64,000 nt of DNA from Campylobacter hepaticus (GTDB lineage Bacteria; Campylobacterota; Campylobacteria; Campylobacterales; Campylobacteraceae): positions 186,001 to 250,000 of the forward strand of contig NZ_CP031611.1 in NCBI RefSeq assembly GCF_001687475.2. The letters are read 5' to 3'. Made by a program: the position numbers and the translations under genes. Below the pieces are notes generated by a model. That model made no database searches. It saw only the letters and a program-made list of their open reading frames with translations, and had not been told where the DNA came from. Shown here piece after piece: positions 37,191 through 46,211 of the stretch (the first letter of the stretch is position 1; every line of letters begins with the position of its first letter).

Positions 37191-37826
37191 ATGGAACTTT
37201 TAAGAGCGGAAAATATTGGTCATAGTTTTGATTATCCGCTCTTTAATAATTTAAATTTAATTTTAAAAGCAAAAGATTGTATTGCCATACAAGGTACTAG
37301 CGGTTGTGGAAAATCTACCCTTTTGCATATACTTTCCTCTTTATTAAATCCTAGAAAGGGTGAAGTTTTTTTTAAAAATCATAATCTTTACAAAATGGAT
37401 GAAAACAAAAGAATTAAAATACGCCGTTATGATTTTGGTATTATTTTTCAAGCACATTATCTTTTTAAAGGTTTTTCTACTTTTGAAAATATTGAACTTG
37501 CTAGTGTTTTATCGGGTGAAAATTTAGATGAAAAAATTTTAAAAAGATTAGGTATTGATAAACTTTTAGATTATAATATAGGTCAATTAAGTGGAGGACA
37601 GCAGCAGCGTGTTAGTATTGCACGTGTGCTTTGCAAAAAACCAAAAATTATTTTTGCTGATGAAGCTACTGGAAATTTAGATTTTGAAAATGCTCAAAAT
37701 GTGATAGAACTTTTAATTTCTTATGTTAAAGAAAATAATGCAGCTTTATTTTTCGTTACCCATGATGTTAAACTTGCAAGTTTTTGTGATAAAATTTATA
37801 CTGTAAATACAAATGGAATTTGTTAA
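37191..37826 (+). CDS. ABC transporter ATPase, LolD/FtsE-like
   Basis: This 211-residue ATP-binding protein has Walker A TSGCGKSTLLHIL, Q-loop IIFQAHYLFKGF, signature LSGGQQQRVSIARVL and Walker B IIFADEATGNLD. This set is typical of the MacB/LolD/FtsE class of small ATPases that act with FtsX-like permeases on lipoproteins or peptides. No permease gene is adjacent, so its partner must be elsewhere. There is no strong ribosome site: the ATG follows tsf by 9 bases. Its 3' end overlaps fliR by 14 bases. Confidence 0.85.
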   Translation: MELLRAENIGHSFDYPLFNNLNLILKAKDCIAIQGTSGCGKSTLLHILSSLLNPRKGEVFFKNHNLYKMDENKRIKIRRYDFGIIFQAHYLFKGFSTFENIELASVLSGENLDEKILKRLGIDKLLDYNIGQLSGGQQQRVSIARVLCKKPKIIFADEATGNLDFENAQNVIELLISYVKENNAALFFVTHDVKLASFCDKIYTVNTNGIC

Positions 37827-38580
37827 TTATTTAGGGGATAAAAATGTTATCACTTTTATGTTGCTTTTTGCTAGGATGAGTGGTCTTGTAGTTTTTTTCC
37901 CTTTTTTTTCTCATAATTCAATTCCTATCATTATAAAAACTACTATAGCCCTTTTTTTAACTATGTATTTATATCCTTTTGCGAAGTTGGAATCTTTGCA
38001 TTTAGATAGTTTTTTTGTTTTGCAATTGATTAGCGAAGTGGTTTTTGGAATGATAGCTGGATTTATGTTGCAAATTATTTTTGGTATTATTATGATGGCA
38101 GGTGAACAAATTGCTTTTACTATGGGTTATACTATAGCAAATGTATTAGATCCTAATTCAGGAATTAATATGCCTATTATAGCACAAATTTTACATTTAC
38201 TTGCTCTTATATTTTTTCTAGCTTTTGATGGACATCATTTAATACTTTTATTTTTAAGTTATTCTTTAGGATATATTACTTTAGGTGGATTTTATTTGCA
38301 TGAAAATTTAATGCATTATTTAAATATGGGTATATTAAATATTTTTATTATAGGTTTTGCTATGAGTTTTCCTATACTTGCGATTTCGCTTTTATCAGAT
38401 GTAATTTTTGGACTTTTGATGAAAACTATGCCACAATTTAATCTTTTAGTGATTGGATATCCTATAAAAATTGCTATAGGTTTTATAGTTTTAATAGCTA
38501 TTTTACTTGTGATGATGCAGTATTTTAAAAATTTAATTTTAGAAGTTTTAACCCATATGCAAACTCTTTTTTTCTCCTAA
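37813..38580 (+). CDS. fliR: Flagellar export apparatus protein FliR
   Basis: This 255-residue integral membrane protein is part of the FliPQR export gate of the flagellar type III system. It has about six hydrophobic helices. Family features include LLFARMSGLVVFFPFFS near the start and the MMAGEQIAFTMGYTIANVLDPNSG region, followed by QFNLLVIGYPIKIAIGF. It overlaps the ABC ATPase by 14 bases. The following acidic protein gene could form a transcript with it, though the 56-base gap has its own ribosome site. Confidence 0.92.
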   Translation: MEFVNYLGDKNVITFMLLFARMSGLVVFFPFFSHNSIPIIIKTTIALFLTMYLYPFAKLESLHLDSFFVLQLISEVVFGMIAGFMLQIIFGIIMMAGEQIAFTMGYTIANVLDPNSGINMPIIAQILHLLALIFFLAFDGHHLILLFLSYSLGYITLGGFYLHENLMHYLNMGILNIFIIGFAMSFPILAISLLSDVIFGLLMKTMPQFNLLVIGYPIKIAIGFIVLIAILLVMMQYFKNLILEVLTHMQTLFFS

Positions 38581-38636
38581 GGAAAGGATAAATGAAATTA
38601 TCGTAAAATAGCAATTATTTTTCAAGGACTAAAGTG

Positions 38637-39890
38637 ATGAAAATTTTACTTTTAAACGAAAACCCTGTGGTTTCAAGGCTTGTGAGTTTAAGTGCAAAAA
38701 AAATGTCTTATGATTTTGAAGAGCTTAGTGCTTATGATGAAAATTTACCTTATTATGATGTAATTGTAGTAGATAGTGATACGCCAGCACCTTTAAAAAT
38801 TCTTAAAGAAAAATGCGAAAAATTGATTTTTTTAGCACCACGTAATCAAAATATAGATATTGATGCACAAATTTTACAAAAACCTTTTTTACCTACAGAT
38901 TTTCTTAATTTATTTAATAATGAAGAGATTAAAGAATATATATCTGTTGTAAATGAAAGTGAAGATACTGATTTGCATTTAGAAGATATTGATGATAGTT
39001 CTTTAGATATTAATTTAGATAATGATTTAGAAGATTTAAGTTTAGATAGTGGAAATTCAGATGCTTTAGATACGCTTGATCAAGTAGAAAATGAAGTAAT
39101 TCAAGATGATAATTTAAAGCAAGAAGATTGCAATCAAAAGCAAATTGAAGATGATTTAAAACAAGATTTAGTTGAGGATGAAAAAGAGCAAAATATACAA
39201 ACTCATGAACTTGAAGATTTAAATAATTTGGAAAATAAAGATGAGCAAGTTGATGAAAAAGAATTATTAGAAAATGTAAATAATTTTGATGATATTCTTG
39301 TGGTTGAAGAGCAAGAAAAAGAAATTGATTTTGATGATATTCCTAAGGATGCTGAATTTTTGGGTCAGATAAAAGAAAATAATGCTCAAGAGTCTTTACA
39401 AGATTTCTCTCCTATTGTAGAAGAAGAAATTACAAAAGAAAATCAAGAGTCTTTACAAGATTTTGCTCATTTAAGCACCCAAGAACAAATTAAAGAAGAA
39501 CTTGCCGAGCTTGATGAACTTGATTATGATATTGAAAAAGATAATGGTGTTAAAGTTTTAGAAGATTTTAAAGATGATCCTATTTTGGATAAAGAATTAG
39601 GTCTTAGTGAAGAAGAAGTTATTGTGCCAAATTTAAATATAAGTGATTTTGATATTTTAAAAGAGAGTGAGATACAAGAAGCTCTTGGAGAAGCTGTGGT
39701 AATTAAAGATGAAAAAGATCAAAAATCTGATATGATAAATATAAACAATAATAATGAGGCAATAGTCAATGAGCTTACTCAAAGTATAGCAGGGGCTATT
39801 ACTTCTAGCATTAAAGATGATACTTTAAAAGCTGCTCTTAAGGGTATGAATATGAATATAAATATTCATGTTAGTTTTAATGAGGATTAA
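38637..39890 (+). CDS. Highly acidic low-complexity protein after fliR
   Basis: This protein of about 417 residues starts with a small folded-looking region (MKILLLNENPVVSRLVSLSAKKM, VIVVDSDTP) that could be a degenerate receiver-like domain. A long Asp/Glu/Leu/Asn-rich stretch follows to about residue 370. A short conserved end reads NELTQSIAGAITSSIKDDTLKAALKGMNMNINIHVSFNED. An ESLQDF motif occurs twice. I start at the ATG at 38637, with AAGGA 8 bases upstream, over the GTG just before it. It corresponds to the acidic protein I recall as Cj1178c, with unknown function. The composition suggests an extended, disordered middle. Confidence 0.7.
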   Translation: MKILLLNENPVVSRLVSLSAKKMSYDFEELSAYDENLPYYDVIVVDSDTPAPLKILKEKCEKLIFLAPRNQNIDIDAQILQKPFLPTDFLNLFNNEEIKEYISVVNESEDTDLHLEDIDDSSLDINLDNDLEDLSLDSGNSDALDTLDQVENEVIQDDNLKQEDCNQKQIEDDLKQDLVEDEKEQNIQTHELEDLNNLENKDEQVDEKELLENVNNFDDILVVEEQEKEIDFDDIPKDAEFLGQIKENNAQESLQDFSPIVEEEITKENQESLQDFAHLSTQEQIKEELAELDELDYDIEKDNGVKVLEDFKDDPILDKELGLSEEEVIVPNLNISDFDILKESEIQEALGEAVVIKDEKDQKSDMININNNNEAIVNELTQSIAGAITSSIKDDTLKAALKGMNMNINIHVSFNED

Positions 39891-39895
39891 AAAAA

Positions 39896-40513
39896 TTGAA
39901 AGGTTTTATTTTATTGATTTCAGGTCCTAGTGGGGCTGGAAAATCGACTCTTTTAAAAAAACTTTTTGATGAATTTAAAGAAGAGCTTTATTTTTCTATT
40001 TCTTCAACCACTCGAAAACCTAGAGAAGATGAAAAAAATGGCATACATTATCATTTTATTTCGTATGAAGAGTTTCAAAAAGATATAGATGATGGTTGTT
40101 TTTTAGAATGGGCAAAAGTACATGGAAATTTTTATGGTACTTCTTTTAAACATACTCAAAATGCTTTAAATAATGGAAAAATAGTTATTTTTGATATAGA
40201 TGTGCAAGGCTTTAAGATTGTTAAAGCAAAAATGCAAGATAATCTTGTTTCTGTGTTTGTAACTACAAAAAGTAAAGATGAGTTAAAAAAAAGACTTATT
40301 AAGCGAAATACTGATACAATAATACAACTAGAAAAAAGATTACAAAATGCTAGTAATGAAATGAAAGAACTTTGTGAATATGATTATTTGATTATTAATG
40401 ATAAGTTAGAGCAAAGTTATGAAGCATTACGAGCGATTTTAATCTCCCATAAATGCAAAATCAAGGGGCAAAATCTAGAACAAATTCAAAATATTTGGAA
40501 TAAAGGAGGATAA
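39896..40513 (+). CDS. gmk: Guanylate kinase
   Basis: This 205-residue enzyme phosphorylates GMP to GDP. The P-loop [17 protein letters not shown] is at the N-terminus and the GMP-binding region [24 protein letters not shown] is present, as are [13 protein letters not shown] and [10 protein letters not shown]. The start is a TTG at 39896, five bases after the previous stop. Length is normal. It is followed immediately by tatA, one base after the stop codon. Confidence 0.95.
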   Translation: MKGFILLISGPSGAGKSTLLKKLFDEFKEELYFSISSTTRKPREDEKNGIHYHFISYEEFQKDIDDGCFLEWAKVHGNFYGTSFKHTQNALNNGKIVIFDIDVQGFKIVKAKMQDNLVSVFVTTKSKDELKKRLIKRNTDTIIQLEKRLQNASNEMKELCEYDYLIINDKLEQSYEALRAILISHKCKIKGQNLEQIQNIWNKGG

Positions 40514-40514
40514 A

Positions 40515-40748
40515 ATGGGTGGTTGGTCAAGTCCTAGTCATTGGTTGGTGATTTTGTTGATTGTTGTATTACTTTTTGGAGCAAAAAAAATTCCAGAACT
40601 TGCAAAAGGTTTGGGTAAAGGTATTAAAACTTTTAAAGATGAAATGAATAATGATGAATTAGCAAAAAATACTCAAAAAATTGAGGAAAAACAAGATTTA
40701 GATAAGAAATCAACTGATGCTAATTTAGACGAAGTTAAAAAAGTTTAA
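40515..40748 (+). CDS. tatA: Sec-independent translocase protein TatA
   Basis: This 77-residue protein forms the pore of the twin-arginine translocation system. The single membrane helix ([29 protein letters not shown]) carries the [18 protein letters not shown] hinge and amphipathic helix that define TatA. A charged tail follows. AAAGGAGG lies before the ATG. In this window the Rieske protein PetA is a likely substrate of the system. TatB and TatC genes are not adjacent. Confidence 0.95.
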   Translation: MGGWSSPSHWLVILLIVVLLFGAKKIPELAKGLGKGIKTFKDEMNNDELAKNTQKIEEKQDLDKKSTDANLDEVKKV

Positions 40749-40759
40749 GGTTTGATTTT

Positions 40760-42352
40760 TTGAAGAGTATTATTTTTAATGAGATTAAGAAAGTTTTAAA
40801 CTATGATTTTGTGCTTGAAAATCCTAAAGATAAAAATTTGGCACATTTTGCCACCCCTTTAGCTTTTTCATTAGCTAAAGAATTAAAAAAATCTCCCGTG
40901 CTTATTGCTGATGATTTAGCAAGTCAGTTTAAAAATCATTTTTGTTTTGAAAAAGTTGAAACTCTTAATGGATATTTAAATTTTAAAATTTCAAAAACTT
41001 TTTTAAATGAACTTGCTACTAAGGCTTTGAAAAATCCTCATAATTTTGCTAAAGGAGAGAAAAAGCAAAAAAGTTTTTTGCTTGAATATGTAAGCGCTAA
41101 TCCCACAGGACCTTTGCATATAGGACATGCAAGAGGTGCTGTTTTTGGGGATACTTTAGCAAGACTTGCAAGGCACTTGGGTTATAAATTTGATACAGAA
41201 TATTATGTTAATGATGCAGGTAATCAAATTTATTTATTAGGACTTTCTATTTTTTTAGCTGTAAAAGAAAATATTTTAAAAGAAGATGTTAGATATCCTC
41301 AAGAATACTATAAAGGTGAATATATTTTAGATTTGGCTAAGGAAGCTTTTGACAATTTTGGTAAAGAATTTTTTAATGAAGAAAATATTTCTACACTATC
41401 TTATTGGGCAAAAGATAAGATGCTTGTTTTAATTAAACAAAATTTAGAACAAGCAAAAATTAAAATTGATACTTATGCTAGCGAAAGGTCTTATTATAAA
41501 GATTTAAATACAACCTTAAATACTTTAAAAAAACATAAAGGTATTTATGAGCAAGAAGGAAAAATTTGGCTTGCTTCTTCGCAAAAAGGCGATGAAAAAG
41601 ATCGCGTGATTATTCGTGAAGATGGACGTGAAACTTATTTGGCAGCAGATATTGTATATCATAAAGATAAAATGAGTCGTTCTTATGATAAGTGTATTAA
41701 TATTTGGGGTGCGGACCATCATGGTTATATTTCTAGAATGAAAGCAGCAATGGAATTTTTGGGTTTTAATCCTAGTGATCTTGAAATTATTTTAGCGCAA
41801 ATGGTTTCTTTGCTTAAAGACGGAGAACCTTATAAAATGAGTAAAAGATCTGGAAATTTTATTTTAATGAGTGAAGTTATTGATGAAATAGGAAGTGATG
41901 CTTTACGTTATATTTTTTTAAGTAAAAAATGTGATACGCATTTAGAATTTGATATAAGTGATTTAAAAAAAGAAGATAGTTCTAATCCTGTATATTATAT
42001 CAATTATGCTCATGCTAGAATTCATCAAGTCTTTGTTAGAGCAAATAAAACAATAAGTGACGTTTTAAATGCTAATTTAGAAAGTTTAAATCAAGATGGA
42101 GTTAATTTACTTTTTGAAGCTTTAAATTTAACATCTGTTTTAAATGATGCTTTTGAAGGAAGAACTTTGCAGAAAATTCCTGATTATCTTAAGAATTTAG
42201 CTGCTAATTTTCATAAATTTTATAATGAAAATAAAGTCATAGGTTCTTTTAATGAAGATGATTTACTTAAACTTTTTGCTTTAATTGCTCTTAGTATTAA
42301 AACCGCGCTCTCATTAATGGGGATTGAGGCAAAAAATAAGATGGAAAAATAG
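40760..42352 (+). CDS. argS: Arginyl-tRNA synthetase
   Basis: This 530-residue class I aminoacyl-tRNA synthetase charges tRNA-Arg. The HIGH motif reads GPLHIGHARGAVFGDTLAR and the KMSKR motif is KMSKRSGNF. The N-terminal Add1 domain (VLENPKDKNLAHFATPLAFSLAKE) and the C-terminal anticodon-binding domain are present, with EFDISDLKKEDSSNPVYYINYAHARIHQV. The start is TTG at 40760, after AAGG. Length is normal. Confidence 0.96.
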   Translation: MKSIIFNEIKKVLNYDFVLENPKDKNLAHFATPLAFSLAKELKKSPVLIADDLASQFKNHFCFEKVETLNGYLNFKISKTFLNELATKALKNPHNFAKGEKKQKSFLLEYVSANPTGPLHIGHARGAVFGDTLARLARHLGYKFDTEYYVNDAGNQIYLLGLSIFLAVKENILKEDVRYPQEYYKGEYILDLAKEAFDNFGKEFFNEENISTLSYWAKDKMLVLIKQNLEQAKIKIDTYASERSYYKDLNTTLNTLKKHKGIYEQEGKIWLASSQKGDEKDRVIIREDGRETYLAADIVYHKDKMSRSYDKCINIWGADHHGYISRMKAAMEFLGFNPSDLEIILAQMVSLLKDGEPYKMSKRSGNFILMSEVIDEIGSDALRYIFLSKKCDTHLEFDISDLKKEDSSNPVYYINYAHARIHQVFVRANKTISDVLNANLESLNQDGVNLLFEALNLTSVLNDAFEGRTLQKIPDYLKNLAANFHKFYNENKVIGSFNEDDLLKLFALIALSIKTALSLMGIEAKNKMEK

Positions 42353-42360
42353 CAGTAATT

Positions 42361-42669
42361 TTAATAATTAAGTAAAAATACTGCTATAATGACTATAATG
42401 ATGCCTAAAATGCCTATTTTATTTAATTTTTCTTGGTAAAAAATCCATCCACCTAAACAAGTTCCTATAATTCCTATCGCACCCCAGGTTGAATAAGCAA
42501 TGCTTAAAGGTATGTGTTTTAAAGAAAGAGAGAGTAAGAAAAATGCTAATACTGCATTAATAATAGCAGCTATACCCCAAATTTTATATTTAAAACCATG
42601 AGATTTTTTAAGTAGTAAATTAGCTATAATATCTAAAAATGCTGATGCTATTATGAAAAGTATGTACAT
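42361..42669 (-). CDS. Small multidrug resistance family efflux subunit
   Basis: This 102-residue four-helix membrane protein is of the SMR family. The conserved glutamate in helix 1 that normally couples protons is not obvious (IIASAFLDIIANLLLKKS, with Asp in its place). SIAYSTWGAIGIIGTCLGG is the family helix-3 signature with its G-x-G-x-G-like packing. It is the second gene of a pair, overlapping its partner by one base, which suggests a heterodimeric pump. Its substrate is unknown: guanidinium or quaternary ammonium compounds are common for the family. Confidence 0.8.
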   Translation of the reverse strand: MYILFIIASAFLDIIANLLLKKSHGFKYKIWGIAAIINAVLAFFLLSLSLKHIPLSIAYSTWGAIGIIGTCLGGWIFYQEKLNKIGILGIIIVIIAVFLLNY

Positions 42670-43010
42670 TATTTTTTAATCTCTCCGCTATTTATCATTA
42701 TAATTCCAATAATAGAAAGAAATATTCCTATGGTTTGGATTAAATTAATATGTTCTTGAAAAATAATAAAAGAAGTAAGAAGTATGAATATAATACCTAA
42801 AAGTTCCCATACAGCATAAGCTAGCCCTATTTGAATTGTTTTAATGGCTTTACTCATAAAAAAATAAGATAAAATGATAAATAAAGTCATAAAAAAATAG
42901 CCTAAAATTTGATTTTCTATTTTTAAAAAGCTAGTTCCTAAAACTTCAAATATTATAGCAAGAATTAAAAAAAACCAAGCAATAAAGAGTCCTTTTTTTG
43001 CCATATGCAC
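42669..43010 (-). CDS. Small multidrug resistance family efflux subunit, partner
   Basis: This 113-residue four-helix SMR protein has the canonical helix-1 glutamate in FFLILAIIFEVLGTSFLKI, as in EmrE, and the helix-3 signature GLAYAVWELLGIIFILLTS. Together with the next gene it should form a heterodimeric proton-coupled efflux pump. Two starts are possible: GTG at 43010, 7 bases after AAAGGA, or ATG at 43004. Spacing favours the GTG. It is divergent from the YebC gene. Confidence 0.8.
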   Translation of the reverse strand: MHMAKKGLFIAWFFLILAIIFEVLGTSFLKIENQILGYFFMTLFIILSYFFMSKAIKTIQIGLAYAVWELLGIIFILLTSFIIFQEHINLIQTIGIFLSIIGIIMINSGEIKK

Positions 43011-43118
43011 AAAAATATCCTTTAATTAGATTATAAAATCATATCATTTAAAGCTTTAATTAGTCTTTTTAGTTTATACTTCGATAACTTGAAAATTTTT
43101 TAGGGAAAGTGAGAGATT

Positions 43119-43826
43119 ATGGGACGAGCATTTGAGTATCGAAGGGCCTCTAAAGAAGCTAGATGGGATAAAATGAGTAAGCTTTTTCCTAAGCTTGCTA
43201 AAGCTATACAAGTAGCTTCTAAAGAAGGCGGGAGTGATCCTGATATGAATCCTAAATTAAGAAGTGCTATAGCTACTGCAAAAGCTAATAATATGCCAAA
43301 AGATAATATAGAAGCAGCTATAAAACGTGCTAGTGGTAAGGATGGTATAGATATTAAAAACATTTATTATGAAGGTAAAGCTCCACATGGAGTTTTACTT
43401 ATGGTTGAGTGTATGACAGATAATCCTACTAGGACTGTAGCTAATGTAAAAGCTATTTTTAGCAAAAATGGTGGAGAAGTTTTGCAAAATGGATCTTTAA
43501 CTTTTATGTTTTCTAAAAAGGCTGTTTTTCATCTTGAAAAATTTACGCAAGATTTAGAAGAATTAGAATTAGATTTGATTGATGCTGGACTTGAAGAATT
43601 GGAGCAAAATGAAGAAGAATTGGTAATTATTGGCGATTATACTGCTTTTGGAGAACTTAGTTGTGCTATAGAATCTAAAGGTTTATTGCTTAAAAAAGCA
43701 GGACTTGAATATTTGCCAAATAATCCTCTTAGATTAAATGAAGATCAGTTAAATGATATAGAAAAGCTTTTGGATAAATTAGAAGAAGATGATGATGTTC
43801 AAGCTGTTTATACTAATATAGATTAA
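43119..43826 (+). CDS. YebC/PmpR-family protein (TACO1-like)
   Basis: This 235-residue protein belongs to the YebC family, once annotated as transcription regulators and now also linked with relief of ribosome stalling at proline-rich stretches. The N-terminal [30 protein letters not shown], then [34 protein letters not shown] and [28 protein letters not shown] are diagnostic. Length is normal. It precedes a cyclophilin gene by 9 bases and the two probably share a transcript. Confidence 0.92.
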   Translation: MGRAFEYRRASKEARWDKMSKLFPKLAKAIQVASKEGGSDPDMNPKLRSAIATAKANNMPKDNIEAAIKRASGKDGIDIKNIYYEGKAPHGVLLMVECMTDNPTRTVANVKAIFSKNGGEVLQNGSLTFMFSKKAVFHLEKFTQDLEELELDLIDAGLEELEQNEEELVIIGDYTAFGELSCAIESKGLLLKKAGLEYLPNNPLRLNEDQLNDIEKLLDKLEEDDDVQAVYTNID

Positions 43827-43835
43827 GGAGTAAAT

Positions 43836-44315
43836 ATGATAAAAACAATTGATACAAGTAAGGTAAATGAATACAAATTTGCTTTTATAAAAACTCAAAA
43901 AGGTATAATGAAATTAGAACTTTTTGGAGATGAAGCGCCTCAAACGGTTTGCAATTTTGTTCATTTGGCTAATGAAGGGTTTTATAAAAATTTAATTTTT
44001 CACCGTGTTATTCCAAATTTTGTTATACAAGGAGGTTGTCCTTATGGTAATGGTATGGGAGGACCTGGATATGAAATTATTTGCGAATGTGATGATCAAA
44101 AACATAAGCATCAAAGAGGAACTTTGTCAATGGCACATGCAGGACGTGATACAGGAGGTTCTCAATTTTTTATTTGTCATAGTCCACAAGCCCATTTAGA
44201 TGGAGTGCATACTGTTTTTGGGCAAATTGATTTAAAAGATGATGAGAGTTTAGAAGTTTTAGATTCTATACTTGAGGGAGATAAAATTTTAGATATAGAA
44301 ATTTCTAATACTTAG
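43836..44315 (+). CDS. Cyclophilin-type peptidyl-prolyl cis-trans isomerase
   Basis: This 159-residue single-domain cytosolic cyclophilin catalyses proline isomerisation in folding proteins. The catalytic region [27 protein letters not shown], then [19 protein letters not shown], and HTVFGQ are the family signatures. No signal peptide is present, so it is cytoplasmic. AAGGAG precedes the ATG. Confidence 0.95.
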   Translation: MIKTIDTSKVNEYKFAFIKTQKGIMKLELFGDEAPQTVCNFVHLANEGFYKNLIFHRVIPNFVIQGGCPYGNGMGGPGYEIICECDDQKHKHQRGTLSMAHAGRDTGGSQFFICHSPQAHLDGVHTVFGQIDLKDDESLEVLDSILEGDKILDIEISNT

Positions 44316-44382
44316 TGATTTAATTTTTAATGATGGTGTTTATAAATAATTAATATATAATTTTTTTTTAAACTTTTTTTTA

Positions 44383-44416
44383 TATAATCATAACTTCATT
44401 TTGATAAATATGAAGT
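44383..44416 (+). promoter_or_regulatory. omp50 promoter and 5' inverted repeat
   Basis: TATAAT at 44383-44388 is a likely -10 box. Right after it lies an inverted repeat ACTTCAT (44393-44399) and ATGAAGT (44410-44416) with a 10-base spacer, at the predicted start of the message. It could be an operator or a 5' stem-loop that stabilises this highly expressed mRNA. The ribosome site AAGGAG is at 44425-44430. Confidence 0.5.
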
Positions 44417-44438
44417 AAAGTTAGAAGGAGTTATGATT

Positions 44439-45857
44439 ATGAAAACAAGGTTTTCATGTGTTTTAAGTATGTGTTTGCTTTCATCATCGCTTTTTGCTAA
44501 AAATACTAATGATGAAATCACTAGGCTTCAAAAGCAACTTGCACAAATTCAAGCTGAAATTCAAGAAATTAGAAAAGAAAGAGAAGCTCAAGCTAAACAA
44601 AATGAGGCTGTAAAAGCTGAACTTGCTGATCTTAGTAGCAGAACTGATGAAACTGAATTTCAAGCTGCTTTAAGCAAGGTTAAATTTGGACTTGAATTTT
44701 CAACTGCTGTTTCAAATACCAATTATAAAGTTAGTGGACAAGATTATAGTGTTAATAATAAATGGCTAAATGAATTGCATTTAAATATGAATGCTGCTAT
44801 TAATGATAAGACTAAATTTTATGGTCGTTTATCTATGGCTAAAAATTGGTCTCAAATGGGATGGTCAGGGACTTCTTATGATTTAGATGCAGGAAGAAAT
44901 ACCCAAACTAGTGGTCCTGTACTTTATGTAGATAGAGCCTATCTTGATTATCATATTACACCTGAGTGGATTACAACTGTGGGTAGACAACCAGGTACAG
45001 ATGGTCCAGGAAGCAATCTTAGAAATAATGCTTTAAGACAATCAACTTATCCTGTTTTAGCTATCAATGCTTTAGGAGATGCTGCAGTACTTACTTATAA
45101 ACCTGAGAGTTTGCAAGATTATAAAGTAGCTATTCGTACAGCTTATGGTAAAACTTATCAATGGGATAAAGAAGGCAAGGTAAGAGATTGGATGGGTGAT
45201 CAAAAAGATGCGGATTCAAATCTTTATTATGCTGCTATAGAAGGAGAGCTTCCTATAGAAGGTATGGGGGATAATCTTATTATTTTAAATATAGCTCATA
45301 TGACAGATTTTTCTTTGCCAATTCCTGGTTCTAAAGCTCTAGGTGATGATGATGAGGTAATAAATTTAGGTAATCTTACTTTAGCTAATATACATTTTGA
45401 AAATTATGATGCTTTTGGAACTAATTTTAATTGGTTTACTTCTTTGGGTTATTCTAGAGGTTCTAATAATGAAATCAATCCTATATTAAGCGGTATTCTT
45501 GCTAGTAGGGGATATGGTAATGGTAAATTCAATGAAAAAGACAGTTATGCTGTACATATAGGTGGACGTTATGATTTTACCAAGGCTTTAAAAATAGGAT
45601 ATGAGTTTTTTTGGGGTAGTAAGTATTGGTATACTATGAGTCGTCCAAGTATTAATGATCCTCTTAATTTAAGAATGACAAGGGGTACAGCCCATGATTT
45701 TTATGCCATTTATCAATTAGATAGATATCAGTTTTTACGTTTAAGTTATACTAATATCCAAAATATTTGGAGCAATCGTGGTTTACCATTTGGCGGATCA
45801 AAAAAAGACAAAGTAAGAGCTGATAATATTATGTTAATGTATAATGTAAAATTCTAG
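44439..45857 (+). CDS. omp50: Outer membrane porin Omp50
   Basis: This 472-residue outer membrane protein has a signal peptide (MKTRFSCVLSMCLLSSSLFA) and a coiled coil (ITRLQKQLAQIQAEIQEIRKER) at about residues 25-70. Then comes a long run of beta strands ending in a typical barrel C-terminus (ADNIMLMYNVKF). It matches what I recall of Campylobacter Omp50, a monomeric channel that has also been reported to have tyrosine kinase activity. I choose the ATG at 44439 over the one two codons upstream because its spacing to AAGGAG is 8 rather than 2 bases. It is followed 9 bases later by a small periplasmic protein gene. Confidence 0.85.
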   Translation: MKTRFSCVLSMCLLSSSLFAKNTNDEITRLQKQLAQIQAEIQEIRKEREAQAKQNEAVKAELADLSSRTDETEFQAALSKVKFGLEFSTAVSNTNYKVSGQDYSVNNKWLNELHLNMNAAINDKTKFYGRLSMAKNWSQMGWSGTSYDLDAGRNTQTSGPVLYVDRAYLDYHITPEWITTVGRQPGTDGPGSNLRNNALRQSTYPVLAINALGDAAVLTYKPESLQDYKVAIRTAYGKTYQWDKEGKVRDWMGDQKDADSNLYYAAIEGELPIEGMGDNLIILNIAHMTDFSLPIPGSKALGDDDEVINLGNLTLANIHFENYDAFGTNFNWFTSLGYSRGSNNEINPILSGILASRGYGNGKFNEKDSYAVHIGGRYDFTKALKIGYEFFWGSKYWYTMSRPSINDPLNLRMTRGTAHDFYAIYQLDRYQFLRLSYTNIQNIWSNRGLPFGGSKKDKVRADNIMLMYNVKF

Positions 45858-45866
45858 GAGCAAAAA

Positions 45867-46094
45867 ATGAGAAAAATACTTTATATAAGTTTGTTACCTA
45901 TTATTGCTTTAGCTGATTGTGCAAATTTGATGGCAAAATATGAAGCCCCTGATCCAGAGTCTAAAACTATGAAGCAAGTTGAACGCTGGATTGGTCAAAA
46001 AGTTAGCGATCCAACTGATGCAGCTGCTTTAAAAGAATGTATGATAGCTCGTGCAGCAGATAATCCAAACCAAGTTTCAGTTGCAGGTAAATAA
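45867..46094 (+). CDS. Small exported protein after omp50
   Basis: This 75-residue protein has a signal peptide (MRKILYISLLPIIALADC) and then a short, charged, mostly helical body with two cysteines (DCANLM and LKECMIA). It corresponds to the small periplasmic protein next to omp50 in NCTC 11168 as I recall it (Cj1169c). An AGGAG precedes the ATG. Function is unknown. Strict linkage to omp50 and the following terminator suggest they are one operon. Confidence 0.7.
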   Translation: MRKILYISLLPIIALADCANLMAKYEAPDPESKTMKQVERWIGQKVSDPTDAAALKECMIARAADNPNQVSVAGK

Positions 46095-46115
46095 AAAGCG
46101 GTTTTTACCGCTTTT
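46094..46115 (+). terminator. omp50 operon terminator
   Basis: A perfect 9-bp stem (AAAAGCGGT / ACCGCTTTT) has a 4-base TTTT loop and a short T tail. It starts at the last base of the stop codon of the small exported protein gene. It is GC-rich compared with its surroundings. Confidence 0.75.
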
Positions 46116-46211
46116 AAACTCTTATATTTTTTTAAAAATATATCTTTTGTAAGATGATTTTAGGTTTTGTTTTAAAAATCTTGATTAATTATTATCTTTT
46201 TTGGTGATAAA

